A stretch of 64,000 nt of DNA from NCBI RefSeq assembly GCF_025698545.1, contig NC_068570.1, positions 3,534,001-3,598,000 on the forward strand. The letters run 5' to 3'. Under the pieces are notes generated by a model. It did no database searches. It worked only from the letters and a program-made list of their open reading frames with translations, and was not told where the DNA came from. Every line of letters begins with the position of its first letter. Position 1 is the stretch's first letter. Of the stretch, positions 11,701 to 24,842 are shown piece by piece. The DNA comes from Gossypium raimondii. Taxonomy: Eukaryota > Streptophyta > Magnoliopsida > Malvales > Malvaceae. A program made the position numbers and the translations under genes.

Positions 11701-14700
11701 TTAATTAATTGCAAAAGATGTAGAGGCCGAAGCTGCCTCTGCTATTAATGAAATTGGCTGGCGAGCCTGCAGGCAAGCAGCAATATCAAAGGGATTCAAC
11801 TCTGCACCGTCAAAAATGAGGTTAAGACCGGGAAGGATAACTTCACCGCTGTCAGTTTCATCAAGATCAACTCTGGGTGCAGTTGCTGCGGGGGAATCTT
11901 CAACAGATCTTGTGCCAGCTTCATATACTGGAGTTACGGCAAATGATCTGCAAATTTATTTCATCGCTACTAGTAAATAAACATAACTGAATACTACCAT
12001 GAGAAGCAAGTCTTAAGTGGAGGAAAAAGAAAATAGGTATAATGATTTCAAAGACCTAAGAATGCTGGCATCGAAGCTCAAAACTTCAGTCCGACTACGC
12101 TGTCGACAGGCAAGTTTGAATCTTTGATGCTCATTAGATGCTCCAGAAATGGGAGAAGAAGGGTCTACCAGTGGATTCCACTTTCCACTACTAGGATAGT
12201 TGATGTCATGCTCTGAATCCTTTGAACCATCCTTTTGCAGCTCCTTTAGGTAAAGAAGTTTTGCTGCAGGACCTGTTGCTTGATACTCTGCACAAAAATC
12301 ACGCAACTTTCTTTGCATGTTTTGCATTGAATTATGATGCTCAGTAAGTGAATCTACTTGAAGCAACTCTGAGGAGACAATCCTTTCACATATGTTATTG
12401 CATAATTTTGGGTTGAAAAGTGGCATCCCAAATTCAATGGTCAGTGGAACCCATTCATACTTCCCATTGGGGCCAAAATTATCCGATTCCCTTTCTTTAA
12501 AAAGTTTTAGTAAGCGAATGTAACCAATTGTCCATAACTCTATCTTGTGAGCCAAAACAGTTAATAGATCATTCAATTTCAAACATTCCCCTGCACATAG
12601 TCCTAGCTTGTCCCCTACGGGAGCAACTGAGCCATCAGAGTTCTTAAGGGGCAAGGGTATGTCAACTGTAACAACTTTTCCAGAGCCATCAAGATCATAT
12701 ATGCTAAAGGGCTGCACTATAACAGCAGAGTGTTTGAGCATCGAATTCAAACAGTGTAAAAGTATACTTCCCTTGACTAAATTTCCTTCAAACTTTCCAC
12801 CCAAGCTTCCGGTCGTTGAATCATCCCAAGACCATATAAGGGCTTTCTCACAACCAGCTAAAGGTGCAGGTAACATGCGCAGACATAGTCCTTTCATCAG
12901 TACAATCGATAAAGGCCCACTGGCCACCGTTGAATATAGCACCAATTTCATCCATGGTGTCATTGATGAGTGAGAGGGAGGACCAAAATGAATAGGACCT
13001 GTAGGCCCAGGAAGAACAGATGAATGTGGAAGAGGAATCATAGACACAATTATATCATAGTCACGAAGAAATAACCGATCTAAGGTTGCCTTTGGCAGAG
13101 AAGCCAAGCTTTCACAGCGGAGGATATCCACTCGATATCTCTTTCTCTTCCTTGGAGTTCCTTTTCCTTGGTCAGGTCCTTGCATATGTATCATTTTCTC
13201 AACATTCTGGACAATCAGACCTGACTTGGAAAACTCACTCGAGAGCTTACCATCTTCTGCTAGGGTAGCAGATCCGTTATCACCAGTCGTTTCAGGTACA
13301 GAGTAGTCCAAAAAGGAATCTTCCTGGGACGTTGCTAAATTTTTAGCATCATTAATGTTTTCTTCAGTTTCTTTAGCAGCAGATTGGTCTGATACATTGG
13401 TCAATGATGTGTCAGCTATCATACTAGACTCATCACAGCCTGAAGTTGACACTCTCGCTCTGTCAGCAACTTCCACGGCTCTAGTATCAGCGGTAACACC
13501 ACCAGATAGTAGACACTCCAAGACACAGCGGAGACTGTATGCATGATTTGCAAATTCCTGCAACACTCCCTCAAATTTTGTTCCCTCCAACGTGCTCAGG
13601 TCTTTGCAAAGATTTGCAATGCTAGTATGGCCTAGTTTCCCTGCTTCATATAACGTCACAGCATGAGATTTCAATCCTGCAAAAATTTCAGTAAGAGGAA
13701 ATACAAATATTGTCAGAGAAGAGGAAAAGTAAGTGCACATGGATGCAGATGTTGAGGATAACAAACCACGAGAAATTATAACACGCAATACTGGAGCCTG
13801 TCTAATCATTTCATTCAAACTAGAATGACCGGAATATGTCTATTCCTCCCCATAAGCCATAATACAAGCACCATGGGATAACAAATAGTTCCTCTTGTCC
13901 TATCTTGGAGCACCCCCTCTACTCTAGAAAGCTCAAGTTGAGCCGTTTTAGAAAGAACAAAAAAATTCAATATAAGTTAATAATGAGCTTATTTGATGCA
14001 TTCTTATTTTGCATTAATGGTTATGACTGGAACTGGGACATAAAAACAAGACATTCAAAAGGGAACAAAGAAAAGGTAACCAACCCGGTGAAACGGAGCC
14101 CATCATAAGATAAGATGTTATATTAGCATCAACGACAAAAGCAACCCGAGCATCATGAGAACGGTGGTTTTCTGTCCCCCAAAAATCTCCTTGATGAGCA
14201 GAGTCACCATCAGTGGACACATTTGCAGAGGTTGAACTGCGGTGAGAGGACTCTTCTTCATCCGTAAGGACAACACCATGAGATAACGTTGTGTTTTCTT
14301 GAAGAATAGATGCCGGGTCAATTACTTTTTCTGCCCATCCCAAGCGGCAAACGAAAGATGCAGCAGCCTGCAGTATAGTAAGATCCGCTTGTAAGGTTGA
14401 TGCCAGCTCAGCAACAGTAGCATGCTCACTTGAAACAACAAAAACTGCATATAGCAACCTGAATAACGCAGTAACTAGCATTAAAAATCCAAGTTACACT
14501 GCTACTAAATGACATTGAATGACCAAAACATCAAAGAGTAACTTACTCCTCAATAGGATCCTCATAAGACTGCTCCTTGTTTGAAATAAACCCTTCAAGC
14601 CTACAAACTGAACTACAACAGTATTAATGACTCGATTCACATACCATAAAGGACTCAAACAAAGGTGGTCAAGTGCCATGCCATTCCATTAGCAAATTCA

Positions 14701-17700
14701 AAACACATTTAAGCAGCAGCAGGTAGATCCGCAGAAGTAAACAGTAGAGAACTTGAAATAAAGTAAACAGCTATGCAGAAAGCATCCTAAAGAAAAAAGA
14801 GAGATAATAAAAAGGGCAATGTCTATTTTAAATATATTTTTTAAGGAAAAAAAATACACAGACCCCAAGAAGATTGCTTGGATGATAAATAATTCACTTC
14901 TTGGTCTTTGACCCTCATCACTACGAAACATGTCTGATCAAATGGAATGGGATGTAACTTTTTATCATCTCTTGATTCTAAACGGAAGCAGATTTGGGAA
15001 AGGATTTTCGAGTGTTTATGGTTGACCAAGAGAGTCTCTTAACACCATGTTTTTTCTTCTTCCTTCTATCTATTCCATTAGAATTATTTTTTTTATCTCC
15101 AAAATACTTGCCATAGTATGAATTGAGGAAGGGGAGACAAGCATGCTCAGACTGCTCAAATGCATTCGGGATAGATTAATCACCCCAAGATAGGCATCTG
15201 CTGATTCTCTATTTCTCTCACAACTGGTTAAACTGTTAGTGCAATTAGTTACTCCATGGACAAGGTCACTGGTCAACGCATGCAAATAAAACACAGAAAA
15301 AACCTGAAAATTTTCTTACTATGAAAGTTAACTATGAGGTATACTTCAATAAGGTTAATCAATCAAAAAGGTCAGAGCTCTGAATATACTTCAGTTTTCT
15401 GGCCCAGAAAAGGTATACTTCAGTTTTCAAATTACCACCAGTTATACACACAGAGATACCACTATGAAAACCAAACATGAAAGGATCTTTTTTCCAAAGA
15501 TAAATTTAAGGAAAAAAAAAAGAAAAAGAAAAATGTAGTAGTCAAAGCAATCCCAGGTATAGAGACAAGTAGTAACGGCATTAAGTGCATCTTCCTAAAA
15601 CGAGTGCAGTTTTAAAGAAGAGAATATCCTTGTTTCGTTGCAACCATGAATTATTTTAATGAAGAGCTTCAGATGAATAAACGTAGAGATCCTACATTGG
15701 CAGAGAGTCTGAAAGCAAACGGCTAACCTTTAATACGGTCATCTGGATATACAGGAACATCAAAATAGACCAATCCCCGTCGATACAGACCTTTTATAAT
15801 ATCAGGATCAAAAAGGACATATGCATTAGCTTCTTCCTTGCAGATTTTATCTATCATTGCCGTTTCATCCTCTGAAAGTTTCTATAAAAGAAACACAGAA
15901 CTGTGAAGATGCAGATTAGACTAACAAAGACAACTAGATGAACCTAAACAGGCATAATATCAAGCTAATCTGATGACAGTCTTTAGATAATAAGACAAAG
16001 GACAGCCAGAAATCACCTTAAACTCTTCTACGGTAAAGTTAACAAGAGAAACTCCCCACCAAGGTTCAATTGGAAAGTCCACAGGTTGGGTAGGTAACAA
16101 CTCTTTTGCAATCGACTTGCTCAGCTTCCACATGATCTTCTGGATAGCTCCAGATAAGTAACCAACAGGTAAGATGATAAAAAAGGTACTATATTGGATT
16201 TATAAATAAAATCTAGTTTGCATGAGGCAGGAAAAATAGTGCCATCAAAAGTTTACAGGGTAAATTATTTTTGCCTGTTAGAATGGCTTCACCGGACATG
16301 AACGAAATAATGGAAGTTCGTCAAACATATCTATACCAGCTGACTCGAGGGGGAATTGTTAGAGCTTAGTCAGCTTCTAAAACAACCCTACCCAGTACTA
16401 GATCAGACAGGAAGTCTATTGCTTAAACTAATGTTATTATTGTCAAGTATTGCTCTACAAACATCAAGGCAATTAGACAATGCTGCCCAAATAAATACAC
16501 AGATATTGCAAATCTGTCTATTAGAAGGGATTCACAATACATGAACTAAATAATGAAAGTTCATCAAACATATCTATACCAGCTGACTCGAGGGGTAATT
16601 GTTAGAGCTTAGGTGGTTTGTAAAACAACCCTACCCTGTAGTAGATCAGGCAGAAAGTCTGTTGCTTAAACTAATGTTATTAATGTCAAGTATTGCTCTA
16701 CAAATATCAAGGCAATTAGACAATGCTGCCCAAATATATATATATTGCAAATCTGCCTGTTAGGCAACAAAAAGAAGACAAAAGAACGATTCAAGTTATA
16801 GCAAGGGCAAGAAGAAGCAACCAAAAACATGCCCCCTTACACAAATATGCATACATGAATTTGTAAGCAAAAATCTGATCAAGTACCTTAGACTTGCATT
16901 TATTCATGATATCGATAAATTCATTTCTCCCAATTCCTGTGAGTCTCAAGGCATCAGCAGCGCTGAAATTTGGGATACTGTCATAAGGTTGCTCTGTCAA
17001 CAAGAAATGCCTAGGAATGGTCAGAGTACCTATCTAAATAAGAAAGTAATACAGATTCATAAAGCAGTAACATTTGCAAAAGGTTACTGCTGCACTAAAT
17101 CCGCATAATTGCAAACATATTTGTCTATAAAGCAACATGTAAATATTCAATACTATAGGATTGATCAACCAGTCCAATCAAAACCTCAACAAGAACAAGT
17201 CAAATTGATTGTAAATCTGAACACTGAGAAATCAAGAATGAGATGCTGGATATCGATTTTGTAGCGTCTAATATAATTTCAAAAAAAGAAGGAAACCTTT
17301 TAGATAGCTTGCATACATCTACGCTGCAAATTGTCATATATTAATATTTATAAAGCAATTAGCATACAGTGGTAGATGCATCGAAGGAAACATCTTTTCC
17401 ATAGAATTTTTAAGTCGTTTAGCTAATTTAATAATAACTGTATGTTAACTTATGAGCCAAGACCAAACCAAATAAATTTAATTATTACCCAAACTGAATT
17501 AAATAAAAACCAAACTGAACGCTACAATTTGAATCGGTTTTTGATTTTCCTGGTTTTTTAGCTCTACCCTATCTACCAAGGAAAAAAATGATGATGGATT
17601 CAAACATATCCTAATCATCCTTAGCTGCGAAATTCTTCCAACAATCATTTCATGATGTGTCCGGTTTTTGTCTAGCAATGGATTGATCTCTAGATTTCAG

Positions 17701-19139
17701 TTGCTACTGTTTCCATTAGCAAGATTTTTCTTCAGTCAACATAATGTCTCAATCAGCAGTCATACAAATACGTAAAAAGGAAGTTGCAGGAGAAAACCAA
17801 CTAGGTGGTAGCAATTACCATTTCTCATAAGATCGAATATCATATCACAGTAATATCGGAAAGGAGACACCCTCATCACACGGCAAATATATTCCGCAAG
17901 GTAGTAAGGGAATAACTACAATCAAGATAATAAAAAATTAATTGCAAAGAACTGCTAGAAATTTATAAGGGGGAAAATTGAAGGGCAGAGTCGTTTAACA
18001 TCTTGTACAAAAACTTGCTCTGGAATTCCACTTAAATGAAATTTCTGAATGATAGTTCTGCTTATTTATTATACAAAAAAATCTATATTTATGTTGCCAG
18101 TGAAAAATTAATATACCTTTATTGTAACCCAAGAATATTGATCCTATGAGAATAAAAGTATTTCTAAGAACATATCATGGCTCAAATCATACTATAGGAA
18201 ATTATTTTTTTTTTAAAAAGGTTAAAGAACTTTCTTTAACACGTACCGCTAGACTCTTTCGCAAGACACGCATCAGCTCTTCATAATATTCATTTTCTTT
18301 GCATATTTTGCGAGCGAAACAAGTGTCCCATTGGAGCCTTTTCTTGATACAATGTTCAATAATCCTAAGTGAAGTTATCAAAAGAAAGAGAAAGAAGCCA
18401 AAAAAGAGAGGGTAAGATCCAAGAAGTAGGAAAGAGAACTGATCCCAAGAGCACATTAAAAGATGAGCATTTAGTTCTAAACAGGAAATAAGAACATACA
18501 ATCTAAAAACCATTATGTTCTTGCTTAACAGAGAAAAACGAAATGTACGTTGTAATAGTAAATGAAAACTGATAAAACAACACTATATTCAATAATCTGT
18601 AGAGCTATCATCATGAAACAGCTTCCACAAATGTCAACGTCCTAAACAAAAGCTACTGCAATACCGATTCTGTACTAACGCCAAACCAAGCAGAAGATCT
18701 TATTTGGGAAAGACAAACCTCAATTATTAATAGGAGCATCTAAAATTCTAATCTGCGCTGCAATGGCTATAAAAAAGCAATGCCAATTCAAATTTCTAAT
18801 TAGTTTCAAGAACTTCGTCACCAAAAAGTTAGTTTCTATCAATGATATTAGAAGCATGAAATAAGTATTTCCTCATTTGATGAATTTTATCCTATATTAT
18901 TCTCTAAAACAGAACAATGAAGTTCTTCAAAGATACAAACTAAATGATCCTTACAACAGCAGTTTAAAAGGTAAAAAGCATAAAGAGTAAGCAGCAAAGT
19001 CCAAAACTAACCTTCTGTGCCATTCTTCTTTAGAATTAAAAATGGCTTGAAGCCGTTTGGGCAAATTCTCCCAGGGGCATTCTTCCTTAACTGCTTTAAA
19101 AAACAACTGTTCCTCGACCGTCGTCGGAATGTGCTGCAT
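11701..19139 (-). CDS. FAM91-family protein (FAM91A1-like), 10 coding exons, 1009 aa
   Basis: Plant homologue of FAM91A1, one copy per gene model here. In animals FAM91A1 works with TBC1D23 and the WDR11 complex in capture of endosome-derived vesicles at the trans-Golgi; a similar trafficking role in plants is inference. Coding exons on the minus strand: 19139-19012, 18364-18247, 17915-17819, 16993-16887, 16139-16017, 15881-15728, 14607-14547, 14458-14085, 13676-12056, 11947-11701. All junctions are GT-AG and the phases add up to 3030 nt. The protein starts MQHIPTTVEEQLFF. The N-terminal FAM91 domain (about 1-310) includes EECPWENLPKRLQ, YDSIPNFSAADALRLTGIG and VNFTVEEFKKLSED. An acidic Ser/Thr-rich linker (about 440-545) precedes a basic PRKRKR patch (about 562-567) and the C-terminal domain. 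Exon 7 uses the acceptor at 14608, giving VCRLEGF in frame; the nearer acceptor would shift the frame. Length fits the family. Confidence 0.92.
16271..16765. repeat. Tandem duplication (about 243 bp x 2) in FAM91 intron 4
   Basis: ATGAACGAAATAATGGAAGT at 16298 recurs as ATGAACTAAATAATGAAAGT at 16541, and the following 200 bp (CATATCTATACCAGCTGACT..., GCAATTAGACAATGCTGCCC...) repeat with few changes. Each unit is bounded by a CTGTTAG-like or CTATTAG-like word, and a third partial boundary appears near 16755. It lies wholly between coding exons 4 (16887) and 5 (16139). Confidence 0.85.
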
Positions 19140-19168
19140 TTTTGTAGATCATTCAATCTCCTCCCCCT

Positions 19169-19277
19169 CTGTAAATCATTCAATCAATCAATCAATCATA
19201 AATAAGGTGGTGTACATAAATCATTTGGAAAAATCCAATTTCGATCCATGAAATGAGCATTACGTGAGATCGGATAC
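19169..19277 (-). other. 5' UTR intron of the FAM91 gene
   Basis: On the minus strand a donor CCAG|GTATCC at 19278/19277 and an acceptor TTTACAG|AGGGGG at 19169/19168 frame a 109-bp intron about 30 bp upstream of the ATG. This is inferred from splice-site sequence only. It places the transcription start beyond about 19320. Confidence 0.55.
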
Positions 19278-19329
19278 CTGGAAGAGAGAGAATAAGAGGG
19301 AGCTTTGATCGCAGTGGCGATGGCGGATC

Positions 19330-21446
19330 GAGCTACGGTTTTGATTTTTTTCTAAATTTTTTTGTAAATCGCTATAAAGAAAGATTCAAATCTAAAGAAC
19401 TGAAAAATTAAGGAAGGCGAAACGTTAGAATTGGCACTACTACGTGCATGCTTGTTTCATGACATGGATGGGCGGGTCTGGTAATGCCCTTTGCATGAAT
19501 TTGGATTTTGCCCAGTCCACAGTGATTTTTTTTAATAAAAGGAAAAAAAAGGTACACTGGTCTAGGCTTTTTATTTCGGCCCAGACATGGTCCACGGATA
19601 TCGGGTAATCGGCTCGGCTCATGAGAGCCACAAGCAGACAGCACGATTCACTAAATATTATTTAAAATATTAAAATATACACTGGTTTTAGAATTTTTTA
19701 TCTTCCTCCCTGATTGATCGGGTACCAATTCGGTTAAAAAAATAAATAATATATCATTTTATTAAATCATTACTATTATTATTTTGATAATCTTTTTTGT
19801 CTTTTCGTATTTTTATATAGTTTTAAAATAAAATAACTAAATTTAACAAGTTTAGGGATTGAACTTATGTTTAATGAATTTATATAAAACCCTTCACCAC
19901 AACACAGAATAATAATTCTTAAGTAAATTTTAACATAAAATATTTTATCTCATCAAATTTTACGTGGTTTTCACATACATACAGATCGTGTTTTAAAAAT
20001 ATAATTAATAATGAAACGTATGGTGTGAAATTAATAATAATGACAACACATTTGCAATATGTACAAAGTTAAAATAAAAATTTGTTTAACTTGTGAGTAA
20101 AAGAAAATTTAACTTGTTTAACTTGTTAAGAATATTAAATACACTCCAATTGTTTTTCATGGTATTATTATTTTTTATAGCACATAAAATAGTTGTCAAG
20201 TTAGTGAAAAGAAAATTCAATATTAAAATTTTATTTTAAAAATTAAATATCGAGTGGGCTTGTGACACCAACGCGATCGTTGATATTATCCATATGTGAG
20301 AAAATATATTATATTAAAAGTTATTTTTTAAAATTTACGCAAGAATTATTATTGGTGTAGTGATAAAAAATTGTTTATAAATTCATCAAACACGGTTTGG
20401 TACTCGGTTAACTCATGACACCAACTTAGTCAAAGGTTTTATTAATAATATAGATTTTTTAAAAATAAATAAATGAGACTAGAAATCATATCACATGTGT
20501 ATGTGTGTGGAAACCACAAATTTAGAACACAAATATATGCTTAAAATAACATACAAAAATAATGAAACTTATGCTTTGAAACTAATTAATAATAACACAT
20601 GAAATATGTACATATTAAAGTAAAAATTAGATTAAATTGTTTATCATAACTAATAAAGGAATTAAAATATGTCAAAATATCAAATTAAAGCTTTAGTGAA
20701 TGGTAAATCAAAAGTTTTACTGATGCAACCGACATGAGCTTGAATCGCACCATATGCATATTTTTATTGGTTTATTTTAAAGTGAAAAGATTAAAATACT
20801 TTCAAAGAATATTATTTATTTTAATTATAGAAGGGTATTCTCGTAATTTTCTAACTGAGTGGGTGCCCAATTAACTCGTAACACCAACTCGGTCAATAGT
20901 TTAAATAATAGTATAGATATATATATATATTTGAACTATGCCATATTTAAACTATCATTTAATACTTAAATTGACGTCTAGGTTGATGGAAGGACAATTG
21001 AAAGATTGAAAACTCAATTACAACGTTTTAAAGTTTATGGATCAATTTAAAATGTGAGTGCTAGCTTAAAGGCATTTTGTGAAATTAGCCTTAAAATTTT
21101 TAATTAAATTTGATTTTAAAAAAACGAAATTATGAATTTATAAGTTATGCCTTAGCTTATTGAAGAATACAAATTAAGACCATGATAATTTTATATAATT
21201 CACACACTACTCGTAAAAGTAAATCATTGTCACTATACGCATACACAACACAAGTAGACAATCTTTGCGATTCAAATCCATGACGTGGGTTGTATAATGA
21301 GCACCCTGACGAATAGGTCAATAATGGGGTTTATTACTAAATGACCAAAGTAAATCTAGAAAGCTTGGCTTAAGTTGTTGTTGTGGTTTTAATCTCATAT
21401 CTTTCTTTTTTATTATCTTTTTTCTTTTCTTTTTTTACAATGTTAT
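19330..21446. other. Repeat-rich spacer with imperfect duplication
   Basis: No gene. GGCCCA motifs near 19505-19585 may belong to the FAM91 promoter. About 19970-20100 and 20490-20640 are similar to each other (AATAATGAAACGTATG and AATAATGAAACTTATG, AATATGTACA in both). The phrase AACTCATGACACCAACTTAG near 20405 recurs as variants near 20872 and 45700, so the region is made of an old dispersed repeat. Confidence 0.5.
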
Positions 21447-21881
21447 TATAGGTTCTAATCATATCTGCTCTTTTTGACACAATGCTTAGAACTATCCAAT
21501 GGCGGAGCCACTAAGAGACCCAGGGGGGTCATGGCGCCCCAAAATGGTAGATTTTCAATTTAAACCCTTTATAATTTATAAAATTTTAAATTAGTAATGG
21601 TAAGATTAAAATTTGGTCCTCCAAAAATGATCAAAATTTGATTTAATCTTTTAAAAATTATAAGGATATATACTATTAAAATGATGAAATTATATTTTTA
21701 CTGTCGTAAAAATATACAGTTTAATTTCGGCCCCCCAAAAATAATTTTCTGGCTCCGCCATTGGAACTATCCATAGTCCCTCCCCAACTCATAAATAGAA
21801 GGATAATGCGTTTCAACACACTCGAATCGACAACCTTCTATATTAACAACAATGCTTATACTAATCAAGTTAAAACTCAAT
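21447..21881 (-). mobile_element. tRNA-derived SINE copy, split by a hAT-like MITE
   Basis: Read on the minus strand, the copy has the A-box region TAACTTGATTAGTATAAGC, a weakened B-box region (TCGATTCGAGTGTG) and a tail that continues as ATGGATAGTT. The tail is interrupted by the MITE at 21497-21763. Intact relatives at 34348, 55705, 57338 and 60485 show the uninterrupted order. Confidence 0.75.
21497..21763. mobile_element. hAT-like MITE, 267 bp, with 8-bp target duplication
   Basis: Perfect terminal inverted repeats CAATGGCGGAGCCA and TGGCTCCGCCATTG, flanked by a perfect 8-bp duplication GAACTATC (21489-21496 and 21764-21771). An 8-bp duplication with CA...TG ends is the hAT signature. 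There is no coding capacity. Related, more decayed copies lie at about 34660-34890 and 40846-41058. Confidence 0.92.
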
Positions 21882-21899
21882 TTGCTTTTGTGCTTCTTT

Positions 21900-23165
21900 T
21901 TTAGGTTCATTACTTCATATGGGTGCTTCCTTGCCTACAAAAACTACTTTAGACTTACGAACTCTAAGATGAGTGGCGTGAGTGAGTTTCTCAACTCACA
22001 TTCTTTAATATATATTCTTTTTCCAATATAGGCCGTACGAATTAGAGTTGGAAATTGTGGTCATTTTAATGGCTTTCTTGATTTGGAATTAAAGCAACAA
22101 TCGGTTCATGTGAAGCTATATAAAGTTTACTTTGAATTTTCAATCTAAATCCCAAAAGAAATACACTTTTATGAACCTCATTTGTCCTAAATTGAATAGT
22201 TTGCTTTGCCAAAAATGAACTTGTTTGTGTAGGAATAGTGATGGCAAAAAAATATGTTGAGGGTGAACCTCATTATCCTTTTTGTCTTGAAATGAAATGC
22301 TGATTGTTGATAAGCTAGCACTAGAAAGGAGAAAAAAAATAGCTTAAGGAAACACATTTATGCACATCATTTTGAAACATTTGAGCAAATCTATGTCCCA
22401 ATCCCCAAAACATATCTTCTATTATATCATGTGATTAGATCAGTGAGCCCAAAGTCAAGTAAGATTAGTTCCACTTCCTTTTCCCTCACCTTACCTTTTC
22501 TAAGAAAATAACATATAAAGCATGAAGTACTAGGATGCTCAAACCCTTATCTCTCTCTCTCTCTTTCTCTTATCTTTAACCTTATTTATCATTTTTATTA
22601 CTATTTAATTAATCTACTTATCCCTCTTAATCCATTTTAATGTGCATTAGGGTAACATCTAAGTTGAAATCTTATTATAGTGTGATTCTGTTTTTAAATC
22701 AATAGATATGGTTAAAAGATAAAAATGAAAAGACTATAGCCATTTGATCAAGCTTTGCAAAAAATTAGGACTTTGTGCTGGTGACCTGAAACCTATTAAG
22801 TTAGTTATTGGATATGCACTCAATCTGTAAACTCTTCGAGATTTTGGTATTTAGTTTATCTGTTTTTTCTTAATTTTATTAAATTAATTAGTCATCACAG
22901 TTTTACTAAATAGGACAATTATAATTATTTACTCATAGATTCTAATACAGTAAAATTTTGGTGACTTTGACAAAATTAGAATTGAGTTAACCAAATAATT
23001 TAATTAGATTAATTAATTAAATTTATATTTTGGGAATAGATACTAGTTATTAAGTAGGATAATTATATGGGTTTGTTTTAATTTATTAATTTAAAACTAG
23101 ACTATACATCATTTTACTCAATACACGAAAGGCTTAAGGAGCTCAGTTAATGGACAAGTAGGTGA
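21900..23165. other. Intergenic DNA, no gene seen
   Basis: AT-rich spacer with a short (TC)n run at about 22549-22570. No supported reading frame, RNA gene or delimited element. Confidence 0.5.
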
Positions 23166-23169
23166 CACT

Positions 23170-23785
23170 CTAAAGGCGGGTCTCCCTATGCTTGCCTCCT
23201 ACCCCTATTGGAGTTCTACTAGAACTCCAATTTTCTATTAAAATATTATTTTCTAATCTTCTTATTCTAGTAGAACTCTTGTGATTTTTTCCTATATATA
23301 GGAACAAGGGGTTGCTGAAAATCATAAGGAAATACACTATTATACTTTACCGAATTTTAGAGAAAATTTTCTTTTGATTCTTTATTTGAACTCAAATAAA
23401 TTCCATCTTTCGTGAGTATTTGTAGTATAACTTAGTAAGATTATAATTGCATACACATTGGCAATTTTAATTCAAATTTGTGAGTTTGAATTTTTTAGTT
23501 TTAGATTTTTGCTAGAAAGTCTTGATTTTCATTCTATGATTGGTTCTTAAATAGAGCCCACTCTCCAAGTATATTAGAGTTCAAGAATAGTGGATAAGAT
23601 CACTTGGTTGAAAGCTAAATGGATTTAAACACTAGAGTTAAGATTCAACAAATCTTTCTAGCTTGAAAGCACATATACTAAATTTGGTGAAATTTATTAC
23701 CATATATATCACAACCAAAGTCATGAAAAATTTTAAAATTCTGTTGTGCAACTAAAACTGTTTCTCAAACCTTTTTTTCTAACAC
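23170..23785 (+). mobile_element. LTR-like repeat, plus orientation (inverted partner at 31159-31660)
   Basis: Shares ordered blocks with the reverse complement of 31159-31660: CTAGTAGAACTCTTGTGATT, an A/T-rich ATAAATTC...GTGAGTA block, TTTTCATTCTATG.TTGGTT, and GAAAGCTA/AAAAGCTA. It ends near CTAACA. It has a TATATATA motif and no coding capacity, consistent with a retrotransposon LTR. The family (copia or other) is not established. Confidence 0.55.
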
Positions 23786-24163
23786 TGTTTAGTGTTACCG
23801 AATCTACTCCAACCTTCTTCCCTGCCTTCTATTGGTACATCATGTTCATTTGTTTGCAACACTTCCTCTCTTTATCAAAAAATCATCTATACACCTCAAT
23901 CCAAAGAACACTCCCCTAAACAAGAAAGAAAAATGCAAGATCACATCTCAATACAAAAAACCTAAAAACCCTTGAAAGTGACAAAACATTATAACAAGAA
24001 TACTCTACAAACGCAACAAAGCTTAGTAATAAAGTAAAAACAAAAATTTGAAATCAATGACAGTCTTTAGCATCACAAAACATTAGGAGCTATGAATCTT
24101 CACGACAAACTCCAAACACTGTCATATAAGTCAAATGCTACCATTTAACAGATATAAAAAAAT

Positions 24164-24824
24164 TGTAACACCCCTAACCCAAATCCGTCGCCGGAACACG
24201 ATTAAGGAGCATTACCAGAGTTAACAGAAAAATTTCAATTAATTCATGTCAATTACTATTCATATCAGAAACCAACCATATTTAATCATAATGTTCATTG
24301 AATGAGCCCTCGAGACCCAATTTATGCTTTAGAAACAAGTCGGGACTAAATCAGGAACTTAGAGAATTTTTCACAAAATCTCAAAATATTTCTTAAGTGC
24401 AGGGGACACACGCCCGTGTCCCAGGCCGTGTGGGCATTCGATGTGAGGCACACGGCCGTGTCCCAGCCCGTTTCCATGCCTGTGTAACTCTCTGACTTGG
24501 GTCACACAACCAACTACACGCCTATGTGTCAGGCCGTGTGGAAAATTTAATTTTCGAAAATTAGGTGCAGGGGTCACACGACCAAGTCATAAGCTCATAT
24601 GATAGGTCGTGTGACACACACAGTTGAGACACACACCCGTTTCTTTGCATGTGTGAGCAATTCTAAGCATTTTATTTCTCAAATTTTAAGATGCAGGGGA
24701 CACACGGCCAAACCACACGCCCGTGCGCATGACCGTCTGTCACACACGGCTGAGACATGCGCTCGTACTCAGATTTGTGGTCCCAAAACCACTGTTCTGA
24801 TTTCACTAAAAACAGACTATTATA
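24164..24824 (-). repeat. 3' LTR of the gypsy element (internally deleted, 661 bp)
   Basis: Starts TGTAACACCCCTAACCC and ends AACAGACTATTATA on the plus strand, both ends matching the other LTR. Compared with 28420-30425 it lacks roughly 1.35 kb between about 24725 and 24770. The retained part carries ACACGGCC/GGCCGTGT motif runs. Confidence 0.9.
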
Positions 24825-24840
24825 ACTCTCCCCCCTTTAA
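24825..24840 (-). promoter_or_regulatory. Polypurine tract of the gypsy element
   Basis: Minus-strand TTAAAGGGGGGAGAGT lies directly against the inner end of the 3' LTR, the required position for the plus-strand primer in retrotransposon replication. Confidence 0.85.
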
Positions 24841-24842
24841 GA

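Noticed and set aside
14596..14601. Nearer acceptor for FAM91 exon 7
   Set aside because: It would give GLKGLFQT and a frameshift. The acceptor at 14608 restores VCRLEGFISN in frame with the next exon.
22500..22620. Possible miRNA hairpin near the (TC)n run
   Set aside because: No long complementary arm could be found by eye. The TC microsatellite explains the composition.
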